Shown in pieces: positions 17,859 to 26,196 of a stretch of DNA of 64,000 nt. How positions within the stretch are numbered: the stretch's first letter is position 1; the number at the start of each line of letters is the position of its first letter. Origin of the DNA: Prevotellaceae bacterium UBA2852 (GTDB lineage Bacteria > Bacteroidota > Bacteroidia > Bacteroidales > Bacteroidaceae); assembly GCA_002350855.1 (NCBI GenBank), contig DEFM01000006.1:186640-250639 (forward strand), read 5' to 3'. A program made the translations under genes and the position numbers. The notes under the pieces were generated by a model. The model saw nothing but the letters and a program-made list of their open reading frames with translations. It was not told the origin of the DNA and ran no database searches.

Positions 17859-18278
17859 ATGAAACCCTTTCTTTTTTTTCTTTTACCAGCGATGTTGCTG
17901 GTAGCATCGTGTAGCGATGATCCGTCAACTGATGGACGCTCCCCCGTTTTCGATAAGATAACATTCGCGCCTAGCAGCACCGTTGCTCCCAATGACTCGG
18001 TGACTGCTACAGTAGAGTATAAAACCCCGGGAAACAATGTCTATTTCAAATATGTTTACAAAATCCGTGGCAACGGAATAGAGATAGAGAGTGACCCAAT
18101 ACTTATCCTGAAGCCTAAGAAGGAACAACCCGTATTCGGATTCCGTGCACCATTGACAGCAGGCGTCTATACCGTTACTGTCAGCACCACCAGCGTGCAG
18201 TACACCTCCCTCGGTCCTGGCGGTGCCGTCTACGGCAATCCTACCAGCGCATCAGCCACACTCACAGTCCGCGAATAA
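17859..18278 (+). CDS. Small exported lipoprotein
   Basis: This protein has 139 residues. The signal peptide ends in lipobox LLVASC (Cys20), so the mature protein should be lipid-anchored, and the Ser-Asp-Asp after Cys fits surface export in Bacteroidota. The rest is an immunoglobulin-like beta sandwich by appearance (alternating strands ending SATLTVRE). I do not recognise a family. It lies 81 bases after pgeF, after an ACTCAAGAACTTAA repeat. Confidence 0.75.
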   Translation: MKPFLFFLLPAMLLVASCSDDPSTDGRSPVFDKITFAPSSTVAPNDSVTATVEYKTPGNNVYFKYVYKIRGNGIEIESDPILILKPKKEQPVFGFRAPLTAGVYTVTVSTTSVQYTSLGPGGAVYGNPTSASATLTVRE

Positions 18279-18312
18279 TTTTTTATCTTATAATCTATCC
18301 CCTCTTTTTTTT

Positions 18313-18432
18313 GATGGCGCAGTATCAAGTATTTGATGCTGCGCCATCAACAATTTGATGCTTCGACATCAAATATTTGATACTACGGCATCAAAAGTTT
18401 GATGCCGTGCTATCAAACTTTTGATGAAACGG
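18313..18432. repeat. Tandem array of five 22-bp palindromic units
   Basis: Five contiguous 22-bp units start at 18323, 18345, 18367, 18389 and 18411. Each is built as YATCAA-N4-TTGATR plus a 6-base spacer such as CTGCGC or CTTCGA. The first unit extends left into a near-perfect 16-bp stem from GATGGCGCAG at 18313. The fourth forms a perfect 11-bp stem (ACGGCATCAAA/TTTGATGCCGT). It lies in the 510-base non-coding gap after the lipoprotein gene. There are no unique spacers, so it is not CRISPR. Confidence 0.85.
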
Positions 18433-18562
18433 AAAAATTTTCCATCAAAATTTCTCTCTGAAAATAAATGGTTTACAAAAATGAAAAAATGAGTCTTTTC
18501 GGATAATAACCATGCCATTCTGATGGCGTAATAGGCAAAAAGCAAGAAAAATTCTTTTTTGT

Positions 18563-18593
18563 TTTGTTTATTCTCAGCGAATAATTAACTTTG
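18563..18593 (+). promoter_or_regulatory. Promoter of the split BspA-like gene
   Basis: TTTG at 18563-18566 and TAACTTTG at 18586-18593 are separated by 19 bases. The transcript would have a leader of about 190 nt before the ATG at 18789. No other gene is seen in 18433-18788. Confidence 0.7.
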
Positions 18594-18788
18594 CGGATGA
18601 CACCTAATTAATGCATTAGAGATTTCTCCCTTTTTTTATGCCACTGAAGATGCAAATAGTTCATAAATCCTTAATTCCAATCCCCTTATATGAAGAAGAC
18701 AAAGTGAAGAAATAAGTGAAAGGTTAGGTGCTTTTTTATAAATACATCATTTTTTGTTGAGAAAATTAATTCAAAAACATCACTCATT

Positions 18789-19448
18789 ATGAAGAAACAA
18801 CTAATTTTTCTTGTAATAATGTTGCTGCCGATTGTGGTTAAGGCGTATAACACCCAAATTGATGGTATATATTACACTATCAATAAATCTACTTTGACTG
18901 CATCAGTAACGTACGGATCTTCTTCTTACGGTTCTTACTCTGGGAATGTGATTATTCCTACGTCAATTTACTACCAAGGTAAGAATTATAATGTTACGGA
19001 CATTGATAATTCTGCTTTCCTTAATCGCAGTAGGCTGACATCTATCACAATCCCAAATTGTGTAACAACAATTGGAAACGCTGCTTTCTATGGCTGTACA
19101 GGCTTGACTTCTTTCACAATTCCTGATAGCGTGACTAGCATCGGGCACGATGCATTCTTTAATTGCCGCGGTCTGACTTCCGTTTCTATAGGCAACGGCC
19201 TAAAGGAAATAAGTTATAGGATGTTCTATGGTTGTGAAGCGCTTTCAATTGTAACTATTGGCAATAGTGTGACGAGCATCCATAATGAAGCGTTTTGTGG
19301 TTGCAATGCACTTTCCACCATCACCATCCCCCAAAAATTGGAGAGTATAGGAGAATATGCTTTCTTTCGTTGCTATGTCCTTACATCTATTGACCTTCCC
19401 GAAAGTGTAACGAGCATAGGATCCAGTGCTTTCAGGCAGTGTATTTAG
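18789..19448 (+). pseudogene. BspA-like leucine-rich repeat surface protein, 5' part (split by integration)
   Basis: The signal peptide (residues 1-19, ending VVKA) is followed by LRR_5/BspA repeats of about 23 residues (LTSITIPNCVTTIGNAAFYGC and relatives), at least six of them. The ORF stops two codons past Cys218 (TGT 19440-19442), in the middle of a repeat. The natural continuation, KELSDVYCYAENIP, is found in frame at 49679 after a 30-kb element. The two halves joined at the shared TGT codon give one 866-residue protein. BspA relatives mediate adhesion. This fragment may still be made as a 219-residue protein. Confidence 0.88.
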
Positions 19449-19460
19449 AGACCTCTAAAT
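19440..19460. other. Left attachment junction (attL candidate)
   Basis: The shared core TGTA (19440-19443) is followed at once by a perfect palindrome, ATTTAGAG-AC-CTCTAAAT, at 19443-19460, a plausible integrase core-binding site. The corresponding TGTA at the right end is 49676-49679. Confidence 0.65.
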
Positions 19461-19540
19461 AACCATGAACAACACAAAATAACCAAACCTAAACCATTGT
19501 ATTACAGCTACTTTTAGATTTTAACACTTCGGAAGGCATT

Positions 19541-19572
19541 TTTGGTTGCTTCGGAAATTCCCCATATATTTG
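19541..19572 (+). promoter_or_regulatory. Promoter at the left end of the element
   Basis: TTTG 19541-19544 and TATATTTG 19565-19572 with 20-base spacing. Two CTTCGGAA direct repeats (near 19527 and 19549) flank the TTTG and might be integrase or excisionase arm sites. It should drive the multi-HTH gene at 19798. Confidence 0.65.
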
Positions 19573-19797
19573 CAACGTATTTCTACCGCAGGGAATTTAC
19601 GAGGCTTATTTTTTTGCCACATCGTGAGCGGAGTTGACAATGGTTTCTGATGGGTTACGACAGATGACAGATTCTTGACCCGCTTTTGAGGAAAGAAACA
19701 TCGTGGCGAAAGGCGACAAAGGATGTCGAGAGTTTACTTGTGATGACTTGCGGAGAGGTACAACAAATTGATTGTTGAACCCATAAATATCGCAAGT

Positions 19798-20760
19798 ATG
19801 CCAAAGACCAGAAAATGCGCACATTGTGGCAAAGTGTTTGTTCCGAACAGCGGAACGCAGAAGTATTGTTCGGAGGAATGTGCCGGGCAAGCAAAGGAAA
19901 CCAAGAGAAAAAGACAAAGGGACTTCCTACGAGCGGTTGAACCTGTGATGGAACTTCAGCAGCAGGAGTATCTGACCTTTTCCAAAGCAGCCATCCTTTT
20001 AGGCTGTACCCGTCAATACGTCTATAAGCTCGTTGAGCAGGGGAAGTTGCCAGCCTCTCGGTTGAGCAGCCGAATGGCTCTTATCCGCAAGAGTGACATT
20101 GAAAGGATGTTTGAAGCCAATCCTTACAATCGTGTCATCCCATGCTCAAAGCCGAAAAAGGCTGTTCCAAAGAAACAAAGAACATCTTTGAGGAAAGACA
20201 CCAAAAATGTGCAGCCCACAGATGAAGTTCTCGAATATTACTCTGGCGAGGACGTGATGCAGACCTACAAGGTCAAGCAGTCTTGGCTCTACGCCTCTGC
20301 CAAGCGTCACCAGATTCCCATGTGCCGTATCGCAGGGCGCAACTACTACAGCAAGAAACACATTGATGCAGTATTTGGCACAACCATTGACCTTGATGCT
20401 ATCATTGATTGGTTGTCACCCCAAGAGGTAGCAGACCGCTATGGCATCAATCTCACGGCTGTCCGTTCTTACGCACACCGTCACAAGATACCAAGCAAGC
20501 GTGAGTATGGACACACTTACTATTCCCAAAGTCATTTTGAAGAACTACGCCGTACAGACCTTCTCTCTGACGAGAAGTATTATACCGTTGAGCAGGTGCA
20601 AGAACTTTATGGGCTGACAAAAGCTAACATCTGCCATATCGTCAAGGTAAAGCACATAGAGAAGACCAAGGTGGGCAGGATAAACCTACTTCTCCGTTCT
20701 GATGTAGAACGAGTGATGGCAGAACGAAAAACTATGGGATTTGTGGTTGGTGCATACTGA
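19798..20760 (+). CDS. Excisionase-like protein with zinc finger and four HTH domains
   Basis: ATG 19798 gives 320 residues. An N-terminal zinc knuckle reads CAHCGKVF...YCSEECA. Four MerR/excisionase-type winged helices follow: FSKAAILLGCTRQYVYKLVE, then MQTYKVKQSWLYASAKR, then SPQEVADRYGINLTAVRSYA, and YTVEQVQELYGLTKANICHI, each ending in a wing such as GRNYYSKKHID. Such proteins usually bind repeated sites at element ends to direct excision. It lies next to the integrase gene. The four-fold repeat in one chain is unusual but recurs in Bacteroidales elements, as far as I recall. Confidence 0.75.
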   Translation: MPKTRKCAHCGKVFVPNSGTQKYCSEECAGQAKETKRKRQRDFLRAVEPVMELQQQEYLTFSKAAILLGCTRQYVYKLVEQGKLPASRLSSRMALIRKSDIERMFEANPYNRVIPCSKPKKAVPKKQRTSLRKDTKNVQPTDEVLEYYSGEDVMQTYKVKQSWLYASAKRHQIPMCRIAGRNYYSKKHIDAVFGTTIDLDAIIDWLSPQEVADRYGINLTAVRSYAHRHKIPSKREYGHTYYSQSHFEELRRTDLLSDEKYYTVEQVQELYGLTKANICHIVKVKHIEKTKVGRINLLLRSDVERVMAERKTMGFVVGAY

Positions 20761-20776
20761 TTTCTACCATTCTGAA

Positions 20777-20858
20777 TGATTAATGACGGATTATCGTGAA
20801 TAATCGGAGTCAGCACCGCTTCATTCAGTTCCTTTGCACCCGTGGAGAAACGCTCCAC
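20777..20858 (+). promoter_or_regulatory. Duplicated promoter block with 5' hairpin (copy 1, before int)
   Basis: AATCGGAGTCAGCACCGC and TCATTCAGTTCCTTTGCACC here match 23314-23352. A TTCCTTTG -7-like box (20829-20836) is followed by a perfect 6-bp hairpin, GTGGAG-AAACG-CTCCAC (20842-20858). The transcript would start at or just before the hairpin. Confidence 0.65.
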
Positions 20859-20890
20859 CTTGAATTATCAACAATAACAAAAATACAAGT

Positions 20891-22039
20891 ATGAGTAACA
20901 TCTGCAAGACCGTGACCCTCCGCACACGGAAAATCAAAGGCGGAGAACAGCTGTCATTCTATCTGGACTACTACCCTGGTTACAGGGACGAGTCCACTAT
21001 GAAGGTCATGAGGCACGAATCCCTCGGCATCTACATCTATGCCAAGCCGAAGAACCAGAGAGAAAGGGATTACAACGACCGTATGCGCGAGAAGGCAGAA
21101 GCCCTCCGTTGCCGCCGCTATGAGTCCATAGTGAACGAAAGGTACGACTTCTTTGACAAAGAAAAGATGAAAGGCGATTTCCTTGCCTACTTCAAGATGA
21201 AGGCCGACAAGAAGAACTGCAAGTGGCAGCACGTCTATAAGCACTTCAACCGCTTCTGTAACGGCAAATGCACCTTTGAGGAAATCAATGTTGACCTGTG
21301 CAACAAGTTCCGTGAGTATCTTCTAAATGCTCCGCAGACTATCCACACTGAGCACAAATTGCACATCAATAGTGTCGCTGGCTATTGGTCCACCTTCCGT
21401 GCCGTGCTTCACACCGCTTACAGGGAACACAAGATTATGGAAAATCCAAACGGCTTCTTGGAGCGCATTGACACCATCCCGACGGAAAAAGAGCATCTAT
21501 CCAAGGATGAGCTTGTCAGACTGGCTAACACTCCTTGTGAATATCCCGTTCTAAAGACCGCTTTCCTCTTTGCTTGTCTGACAGGATTGAGAAAGAGCGA
21601 CATTCGCCAACTCACATGGGAGAATATACAACCTTACGGCGATGGTAGCATGTATGTGACTTTGCGGATGCAGAAGACCAAGGAACTGGTGAACAATCCA
21701 ATCAGTGACGAAGCTCTGGAACTGATAGGTGGCAGCGGAACTGGTAAGGTCTTTGAAGGTTTCACCGACAAGATGACTCAGACACCCTTGAAGAATTGGT
21801 TGAAAGCAGCTGGCATCACCAAGAAAATCTCGTTCCATTGCAGCCGTCATACTTTCGGCTCGTTACAGGTGGATGCTGGTACAAGCGTCTATACCGTCCA
21901 GCACATGTTGGGCCACAAGAACGTCTCGACCACTCAGATTTATGCAACCATGGCCGATGATTCAAAGCGTGAGAGCGTCAACCGCATCACATTGAAGCCA
22001 AAGATAACTCCACATCTAAAGGTTGTTGGACAGGACTGA
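20891..22039 (+). CDS. int: Tyrosine site-specific integrase
   Basis: The 382-residue recombinase has an N-terminal arm-binding region (1-95), a SAM-like core-binding domain (about 96-195) and a catalytic domain. Catalytic residues are all visible: Arg234 in TGLRKSD, a Lys near 262, His316 and Arg319 in HCSRH, His342 in LGHKN and Tyr351 in TTQIYA. It should catalyse integration and excision of the element at the TGTA core. It lies 1.4 kb from the left end and is followed by an intrinsic terminator. Confidence 0.95.
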   Translation: MSNICKTVTLRTRKIKGGEQLSFYLDYYPGYRDESTMKVMRHESLGIYIYAKPKNQRERDYNDRMREKAEALRCRRYESIVNERYDFFDKEKMKGDFLAYFKMKADKKNCKWQHVYKHFNRFCNGKCTFEEINVDLCNKFREYLLNAPQTIHTEHKLHINSVAGYWSTFRAVLHTAYREHKIMENPNGFLERIDTIPTEKEHLSKDELVRLANTPCEYPVLKTAFLFACLTGLRKSDIRQLTWENIQPYGDGSMYVTLRMQKTKELVNNPISDEALELIGGSGTGKVFEGFTDKMTQTPLKNWLKAAGITKKISFHCSRHTFGSLQVDAGTSVYTVQHMLGHKNVSTTQIYATMADDSKRESVNRITLKPKITPHLKVVGQD

Positions 22040-22108
22040 ACAGATTTCTTGGTTCTATTTCGTCCAGAAATGAAACCAAAGATGATATTTCTAAGTTGAA
22101 AACATGGA

Positions 22109-22142
22109 AAATGAGAACCAACAGGATTGGCTCTCATTTTTC
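22109..22142 (+). terminator. Terminator after int
   Basis: AATGAGAACCAA and TTGGCTCTCATT pair around a CAGGA loop (one mismatch), followed by TTTTTCG. Confidence 0.75.
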
Positions 22143-22373
22143 GTTATACCTTTGTCGAGCAAACAAGTAATGGCAAAAAAGAAGGAAAAAGGCCGAGTAT
22201 GAAAATCATACTCACTCCAAGTATGATTCATAAATAAGCATAAATCATTGGCATACAGGATAAAAGACTATACGCCACAAACAAAATTCTTCTTAACTTT
22301 GCACTGCGGAAACGTCAGCAAATGCCGATAACTTCCAAATAATAGCGACAAATTAAACTAAAGGATAAAAAGT

Positions 22374-23123
22374 ATGTTTACAACGAAAACTCTAAATCTG
22401 CGAGACCTTTGTCTCTTATGGGGATGCCCAGGAGTGGTATTCCTCATCATTTCCATGTTCGTGGCCCTGAAAGTGGGAGCCGACTTCCATCAAGACAGCC
22501 TTGCCAAGTGGATGGCATTCCTGCTGTGCAACCTTCTTCTTTGGCTGCTGTACATTATGTTCCAGTCTGTATTGGTAGATTTGCTGCCTAAAAAGTGGAA
22601 CAAGCAACCGCTTCTTCTTCCACAAATTATCGATGAAGAAGTGCCTGTTGAATCGGAAAGCGTTATGAGCAACGCCGATATGGAACGTATCTCATACGCC
22701 CAACGCTGCAAGGAGTATGAGCAGGAACAAACACAGCAAAGGCAAATGGTGATTGATGCTATCATGGACTATGCCAGACACACCATGTCCCCTTTTGTCT
22801 ATGACAACGAGGAATTGGAGAAACTTTGTGATGAGATTCAGAAATGGACGGAGGACTTCATGTACAAGCCCGCTCCCATCAGGCTGAAGTATAAACTGAC
22901 CACCACAGACCTGCGGCACTTCGTATGGAACATAGGTGAACGACTTGGCAGTAAGAACAATTATAGTGGACAAGTCCGTGCTGATTTTATCAAGAGCATG
23001 TTCCCCAACATCTTCATGGACATAAACCTTGACAGCATCCGCAACTTCAAGTTTCAACCCAACAAAGGAAACATCGTGATAGATGAACCAGACAAGGATG
23101 ACTGGCACTTCCATTACGAATAG
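22374..23123 (+). CDS. Element-encoded membrane protein of unknown function
   Basis: This protein has 249 residues. Two hydrophobic segments lie near the N-terminus (about 17-33 and 45-70), followed by a charged, partly helical region and a C-terminal domain with LTTTDLRHFVWNIGERL and FIKSMFPNIF. I do not recognise a domain; similarly placed genes occur in Bacteroidales mobilizable elements. A TAACTTTG -7 box lies at 22294-22301 and an intrinsic terminator follows, so it is a single-gene unit. Confidence 0.65.
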   Translation: MFTTKTLNLRDLCLLWGCPGVVFLIISMFVALKVGADFHQDSLAKWMAFLLCNLLLWLLYIMFQSVLVDLLPKKWNKQPLLLPQIIDEEVPVESESVMSNADMERISYAQRCKEYEQEQTQQRQMVIDAIMDYARHTMSPFVYDNEELEKLCDEIQKWTEDFMYKPAPIRLKYKLTTTDLRHFVWNIGERLGSKNNYSGQVRADFIKSMFPNIFMDINLDSIRNFKFQPNKGNIVIDEPDKDDWHFHYE

Positions 23124-23178
23124 TCTCCACCATTAACCTTTCTGATTCACGATTTCAATATAATAATCAACAACGATT

Positions 23179-23226
23179 CCTTCCCAAGACAGGCATAACA
23201 ATCCAGTCTTGGGAAGGTTTCTTTTT
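23179..23226 (+). terminator. Terminator with a 12-bp perfect stem
   Basis: CCTTCCCAAGAC (23179-23190) pairs with GTCTTGGGAAGG (23206-23217) around a 15-base loop, then TTTCTTTTT. Confidence 0.88.
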
Positions 23227-23288
23227 GCCTATTCCAATACTTTTTATCCGATTATTACCAGAATTTCCAGTTCTTTTCTAATGATTGC

Positions 23289-23373
23289 TTGATTAATGAT
23301 GAATGGTTGGAAGTAATCGGAATCAGCACTGCATCATTCAATTCCTTTGCACCCGGTCTCTAACCAAAGACCG
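23289..23373 (+). promoter_or_regulatory. Duplicated promoter block with 5' hairpin (copy 2)
   Basis: Homologous to 20777-20858 up to CCTTTGCACCCG. The hairpin that follows has a different sequence (CGGTCT 23354-23359 with AGACCG 23368-23373) but the same position and 6-bp stem. That points to a conserved structural role at the mRNA 5' end. It precedes the HTH gene at 23382. Confidence 0.65.
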
Positions 23374-23381
23374 CGATTTAT

Positions 23382-23765
23382 ATGCAAAACAATGAACTAA
23401 CATTCAACGACCTCCCGCAGGTCGTCGCCCAGCTTCGGGATGAGGTGATGGGCATGAGAGCGATGCTGTCAAGGCAGCAGACAGAGAGTAACAAACCAAC
23501 TAAGGAGAACCGCCACAAGCCTATGACTGTGGAGGAAGCCATCGAGTACACGCACATACCCAAGGGTACGATGTACATGAAACTGGAGGACGGCACCATT
23601 CCGGCCACCAAACCTGGCAGAAGATGGCTCCTGTATCAGGACGAGCTTGACCGATGGCTGGAGGCGAACCGCAGGAATGCTGTTCCACTTACAGCAGAGG
23701 AAGAGAATGAGGCTATCCTCTCTTCGCATAAGCGTAAGCCGAACAAAGCGGACTGGCATGAGTAA
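23382..23765 (+). CDS. HTH (excisionase/MerR-type) DNA-binding protein
   Basis: This protein has 127 residues. After a helical N-terminus (LPQVVAQLRDEVMGMRAML), an HTH_17-like domain spans about 47-95: MTVEEAIEYTHIPKGTMYMK with the wing TKPGRRWLLYQDELDRWL. Short proteins of this type commonly precede mobilization genes of Bacteroidales elements and act as regulators or excision factors. The start at ATG 23382 follows the 5' hairpin closely. Confidence 0.75.
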   Translation: MQNNELTFNDLPQVVAQLRDEVMGMRAMLSRQQTESNKPTKENRHKPMTVEEAIEYTHIPKGTMYMKLEDGTIPATKPGRRWLLYQDELDRWLEANRRNAVPLTAEEENEAILSSHKRKPNKADWHE

Positions 23766-23797
23766 TCAGATTGTTTAACCCTTAAAAAGAAACGATT

Positions 23798-24493
23798 ATG
23801 AAGTCACTTGACAGATTTCAGTTTTTAGCGAACGTGCTCATCGTAGCATGTGCACGTCCGAATGCCGAAGTGGGTAAACTGGTAAAGGCATTGGTGGCCT
23901 ATGTCACCGAGGGTACACGAACAGACCTTGGCGACCTACGTCTGGAAGCCTACTTCGATTTGATTGCACAAGACTTGGATTCTCAGCGAATGGCTGCGGA
24001 GCAGAAAAGTCATAAATGCAGCGTGAGTGCGAAATGCAGAACGGCAAAGAATAACAGTTCTGCTAACAGTCCTGCAAAGAGAGCGAACGCAGCAAATTCT
24101 TCAAACGCTGCTACGGCAAAACCGAAAGCGATTGCAGACATTTCCACAGAATCATCAGATGCTAACACATCTAACAATGCTGGCAATGCTAATGACCCCA
24201 ACGATTCAAACGACAACATCCATCCCAAGGACACTGCTACAGGTGGAAGCATCAACGATTTCAATGCCAGCGATGCCAGTTCTTCTTTTGACAGAATGAA
24301 GGAGTTTTACAAGAAGATCGGTGACAACGAATCGCAAGCATTCGGCGTATGGCAGCAACTCAGCGATGACGAGCGAACGGCAGCATTCACTTATGCACAG
24401 CGATTGCAAGGTGACCTCAGTTCACGTACCTACCTCTATGTCTATCTGCGAGACAGGGAATGGACGAAAGCCATTTCACCTGTCAACCGATGA
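23798..24493 (+). CDS. Element accessory protein with low-complexity centre
   Basis: This protein has 231 residues. The N-terminal part (RFQFLANVLIVACARPNAEV, LVKALVAYVTEGT, YFDLIAQDLD) resembles the DUF6291-type domain of phage/element accessory proteins. Residues about 75-165 are rich in Asn, Ser, Ala and Asp and probably disordered. The C-terminus is helical (FGVWQQLSDDERTAAFTYAQR). It lies between an HTH gene and the oriT/relaxase region, so a mobilization accessory role is possible but unproven. Confidence 0.6.
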   Translation: MKSLDRFQFLANVLIVACARPNAEVGKLVKALVAYVTEGTRTDLGDLRLEAYFDLIAQDLDSQRMAAEQKSHKCSVSAKCRTAKNNSSANSPAKRANAANSSNAATAKPKAIADISTESSDANTSNNAGNANDPNDSNDNIHPKDTATGGSINDFNASDASSSFDRMKEFYKKIGDNESQAFGVWQQLSDDERTAAFTYAQRLQGDLSSRTYLYVYLRDREWTKAISPVNR

Positions 24494-24575
24494 CGAGGCA
24501 CAACGTGAGATTCTTGATTCTCTGGTGACCTGAGCGGAGGCGTTCGCCGAGGGGGATTCCATAAAAATCCCATAA

Positions 24576-24626
24576 CATAATATGGACTTTTAGATTCGCC
24601 GTGCTCCCTTAAAAAGTCCCATTATG
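24576..24626. other. Candidate origin of transfer (oriT)
   Basis: The 296-base spacer 24494-24789 before the relaxase gene has no ORF of note. It carries an inverted repeat of about 17 bp: CATAATATGGACTTTTA (24576-24592) and TTAAAAAGTCCCATTATG (24609-24626), with one indel. A smaller GAGGGAG/CTCCCTC hairpin lies at about 24702-24722. Inverted repeats just upstream of a mobA-type gene are the usual place for oriT. The nick site is not determined. Confidence 0.55.
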
Positions 24627-24789
24627 CTCTCCGAGGGGTAGACCGCCGCTATAAGGTTGCGTCATCGCACATGGCAAGAACCAGAAGCAAAGCGCATCTG
24701 TGAGGGAGTGACTCTCTCCCTCAACCCTCCACTCAGGTTCCACCCGAAACTCGAATAACATCTAATCATAACTTCAAAAGAATTACATT

Positions 24790-26196
24790 ATGTCTAAATC
24801 AAGAAACAATATACCCCGTGCCGCCATTCATGTTGGCGCACCAGCCAAGTCTTTTTCCGCTGCTGAAGGTTATGAACCTGAGCGTCGCGGATGGGATGAG
24901 AAGACTTACCGTCTGAAGAACCAGGACACCAACAATCATTATGACTTCACTCGCAAGCATCTCAACTTTGAGATTAACGGCAAAGGCGAAATCGTTCCTC
25001 TTGGTTCCAATCCCGTACCACTTTATGAGCGTTTGCAGAAGCGTTTGGATGAGCTTGGGTTCAGGCCCTACAAGGACAAGAACAATCCAATGGGCAACTC
25101 CGACAACAGTCCGAACTGCACCGTCGGCATAATCGTCAGCGGTGAACATGATGTGCTGACTCGTCTCGCTTTCGGTGAGCAAAACGTGGATTTCTCTCTG
25201 CAAAAGAGCAATGCTCATGTTATGTTGAAACAAGGTATCAAAGACTGGGCATTGGACACCTACCATTGGGCATGTGACCGTTGGGGAGCAGAGAACATCA
25301 TCGGATTCGACGTCCATCTTGACGAGACAACCCCGCACATCCAAATCCAGACCATCCCTGTTGCAAAGACAAAAGCCAGAGGCCGTGCATCTGTCAAATA
25401 TGTACATAAGGATGACAAGTCAAAGGTACTCTCCCAAAAGGAGTGGAAGAAGCTACCAGAAGAAATCCGCAACGACTTCGTAAGAACAGAAGTCGAACGG
25501 AGGGAAAAGGAATGTGTATCGTATGCCCGTGTATGGGGCGAGGACAAATATGCCGTAGGACGAACCTACTACCAGATGCACACCGACTACTACAATGAGG
25601 TGGGACACAAGTACGGTCTGGAGCGTGGTGATGACATTGCCATGCTGCCAGGCGAGGAACGTCGTGAACGTGTCCATAAAAACAAGGCTGTTTTAGAGGC
25701 GGAACGCCAGGCCAAAGATGCCATCGTCAAGGCCCAGATGGAGAATGAACGACTGGAAGATAAGAAGGCTAAGATAGTGGATGAGGTGCAGGACATGAAG
25801 AGGCAAAAGGAACACCTGGAAGAACAGAAAGACAAGTTAGAGGGTGAGATACAAAACAAGGAGCAGCATAAGGAAAGGCTGGATGGCAATATCTCTCAGT
25901 TGGAAGATTATGCTGCGGCATTGGACATCAAGGAAGAAGACCTCATTGTGCCGGCTTTGAAGACCGACCCACTCGTAAAGACAACTTGGGATGACATAAA
26001 AACCGAACTTGAAAAACCAATCCCTGCTTTCGGCCAAAGAGAATGGAGAGAGGAACGGCGCAAAGCGATTAAAGCCATCCTAACAGAATTGCAGACTGCA
26101 CTCATGCAGGCCAAGAAAGCCCATAATGAGGATATTCTAAAACTGGGTAAATTGCTTTACCAAAAGGCTATGCAGAATGTGAGAAACATCATATAG
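24790..26196 (+). CDS. mobA: MobV-type relaxase, N-terminal part (ends at an in-frame TAG)
   Basis: This is a Pre/Mob-family relaxase of 468 residues up to the TAG at 26194-26196. The metal-site motif is HLDETTPHIQI with His176, Asp178, Glu179 and His183; the third His often seen (PHxH) is Gln185 here. A long coiled coil follows (about 300-385). The frame continues open after the TAG for another 237 codons, so the intact protein was probably about 706 residues. The relaxase domain is complete before the stop and may still nick oriT. Confidence 0.85.
   Translation: MSKSRNNIPRAAIHVGAPAKSFSAAEGYEPERRGWDEKTYRLKNQDTNNHYDFTRKHLNFEINGKGEIVPLGSNPVPLYERLQKRLDELGFRPYKDKNNPMGNSDNSPNCTVGIIVSGEHDVLTRLAFGEQNVDFSLQKSNAHVMLKQGIKDWALDTYHWACDRWGAENIIGFDVHLDETTPHIQIQTIPVAKTKARGRASVKYVHKDDKSKVLSQKEWKKLPEEIRNDFVRTEVERREKECVSYARVWGEDKYAVGRTYYQMHTDYYNEVGHKYGLERGDDIAMLPGEERRERVHKNKAVLEAERQAKDAIVKAQMENERLEDKKAKIVDEVQDMKRQKEHLEEQKDKLEGEIQNKEQHKERLDGNISQLEDYAAALDIKEEDLIVPALKTDPLVKTTWDDIKTELEKPIPAFGQREWREERRKAIKAILTELQTALMQAKKAHNEDILKLGKLLYQKAMQNVRNII

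Noticed and set aside
18313..18432. CRISPR array
   Set aside because: The 22-bp units are directly adjacent, palindromic and have no unique 30-40 base spacers, and no cas gene is present.
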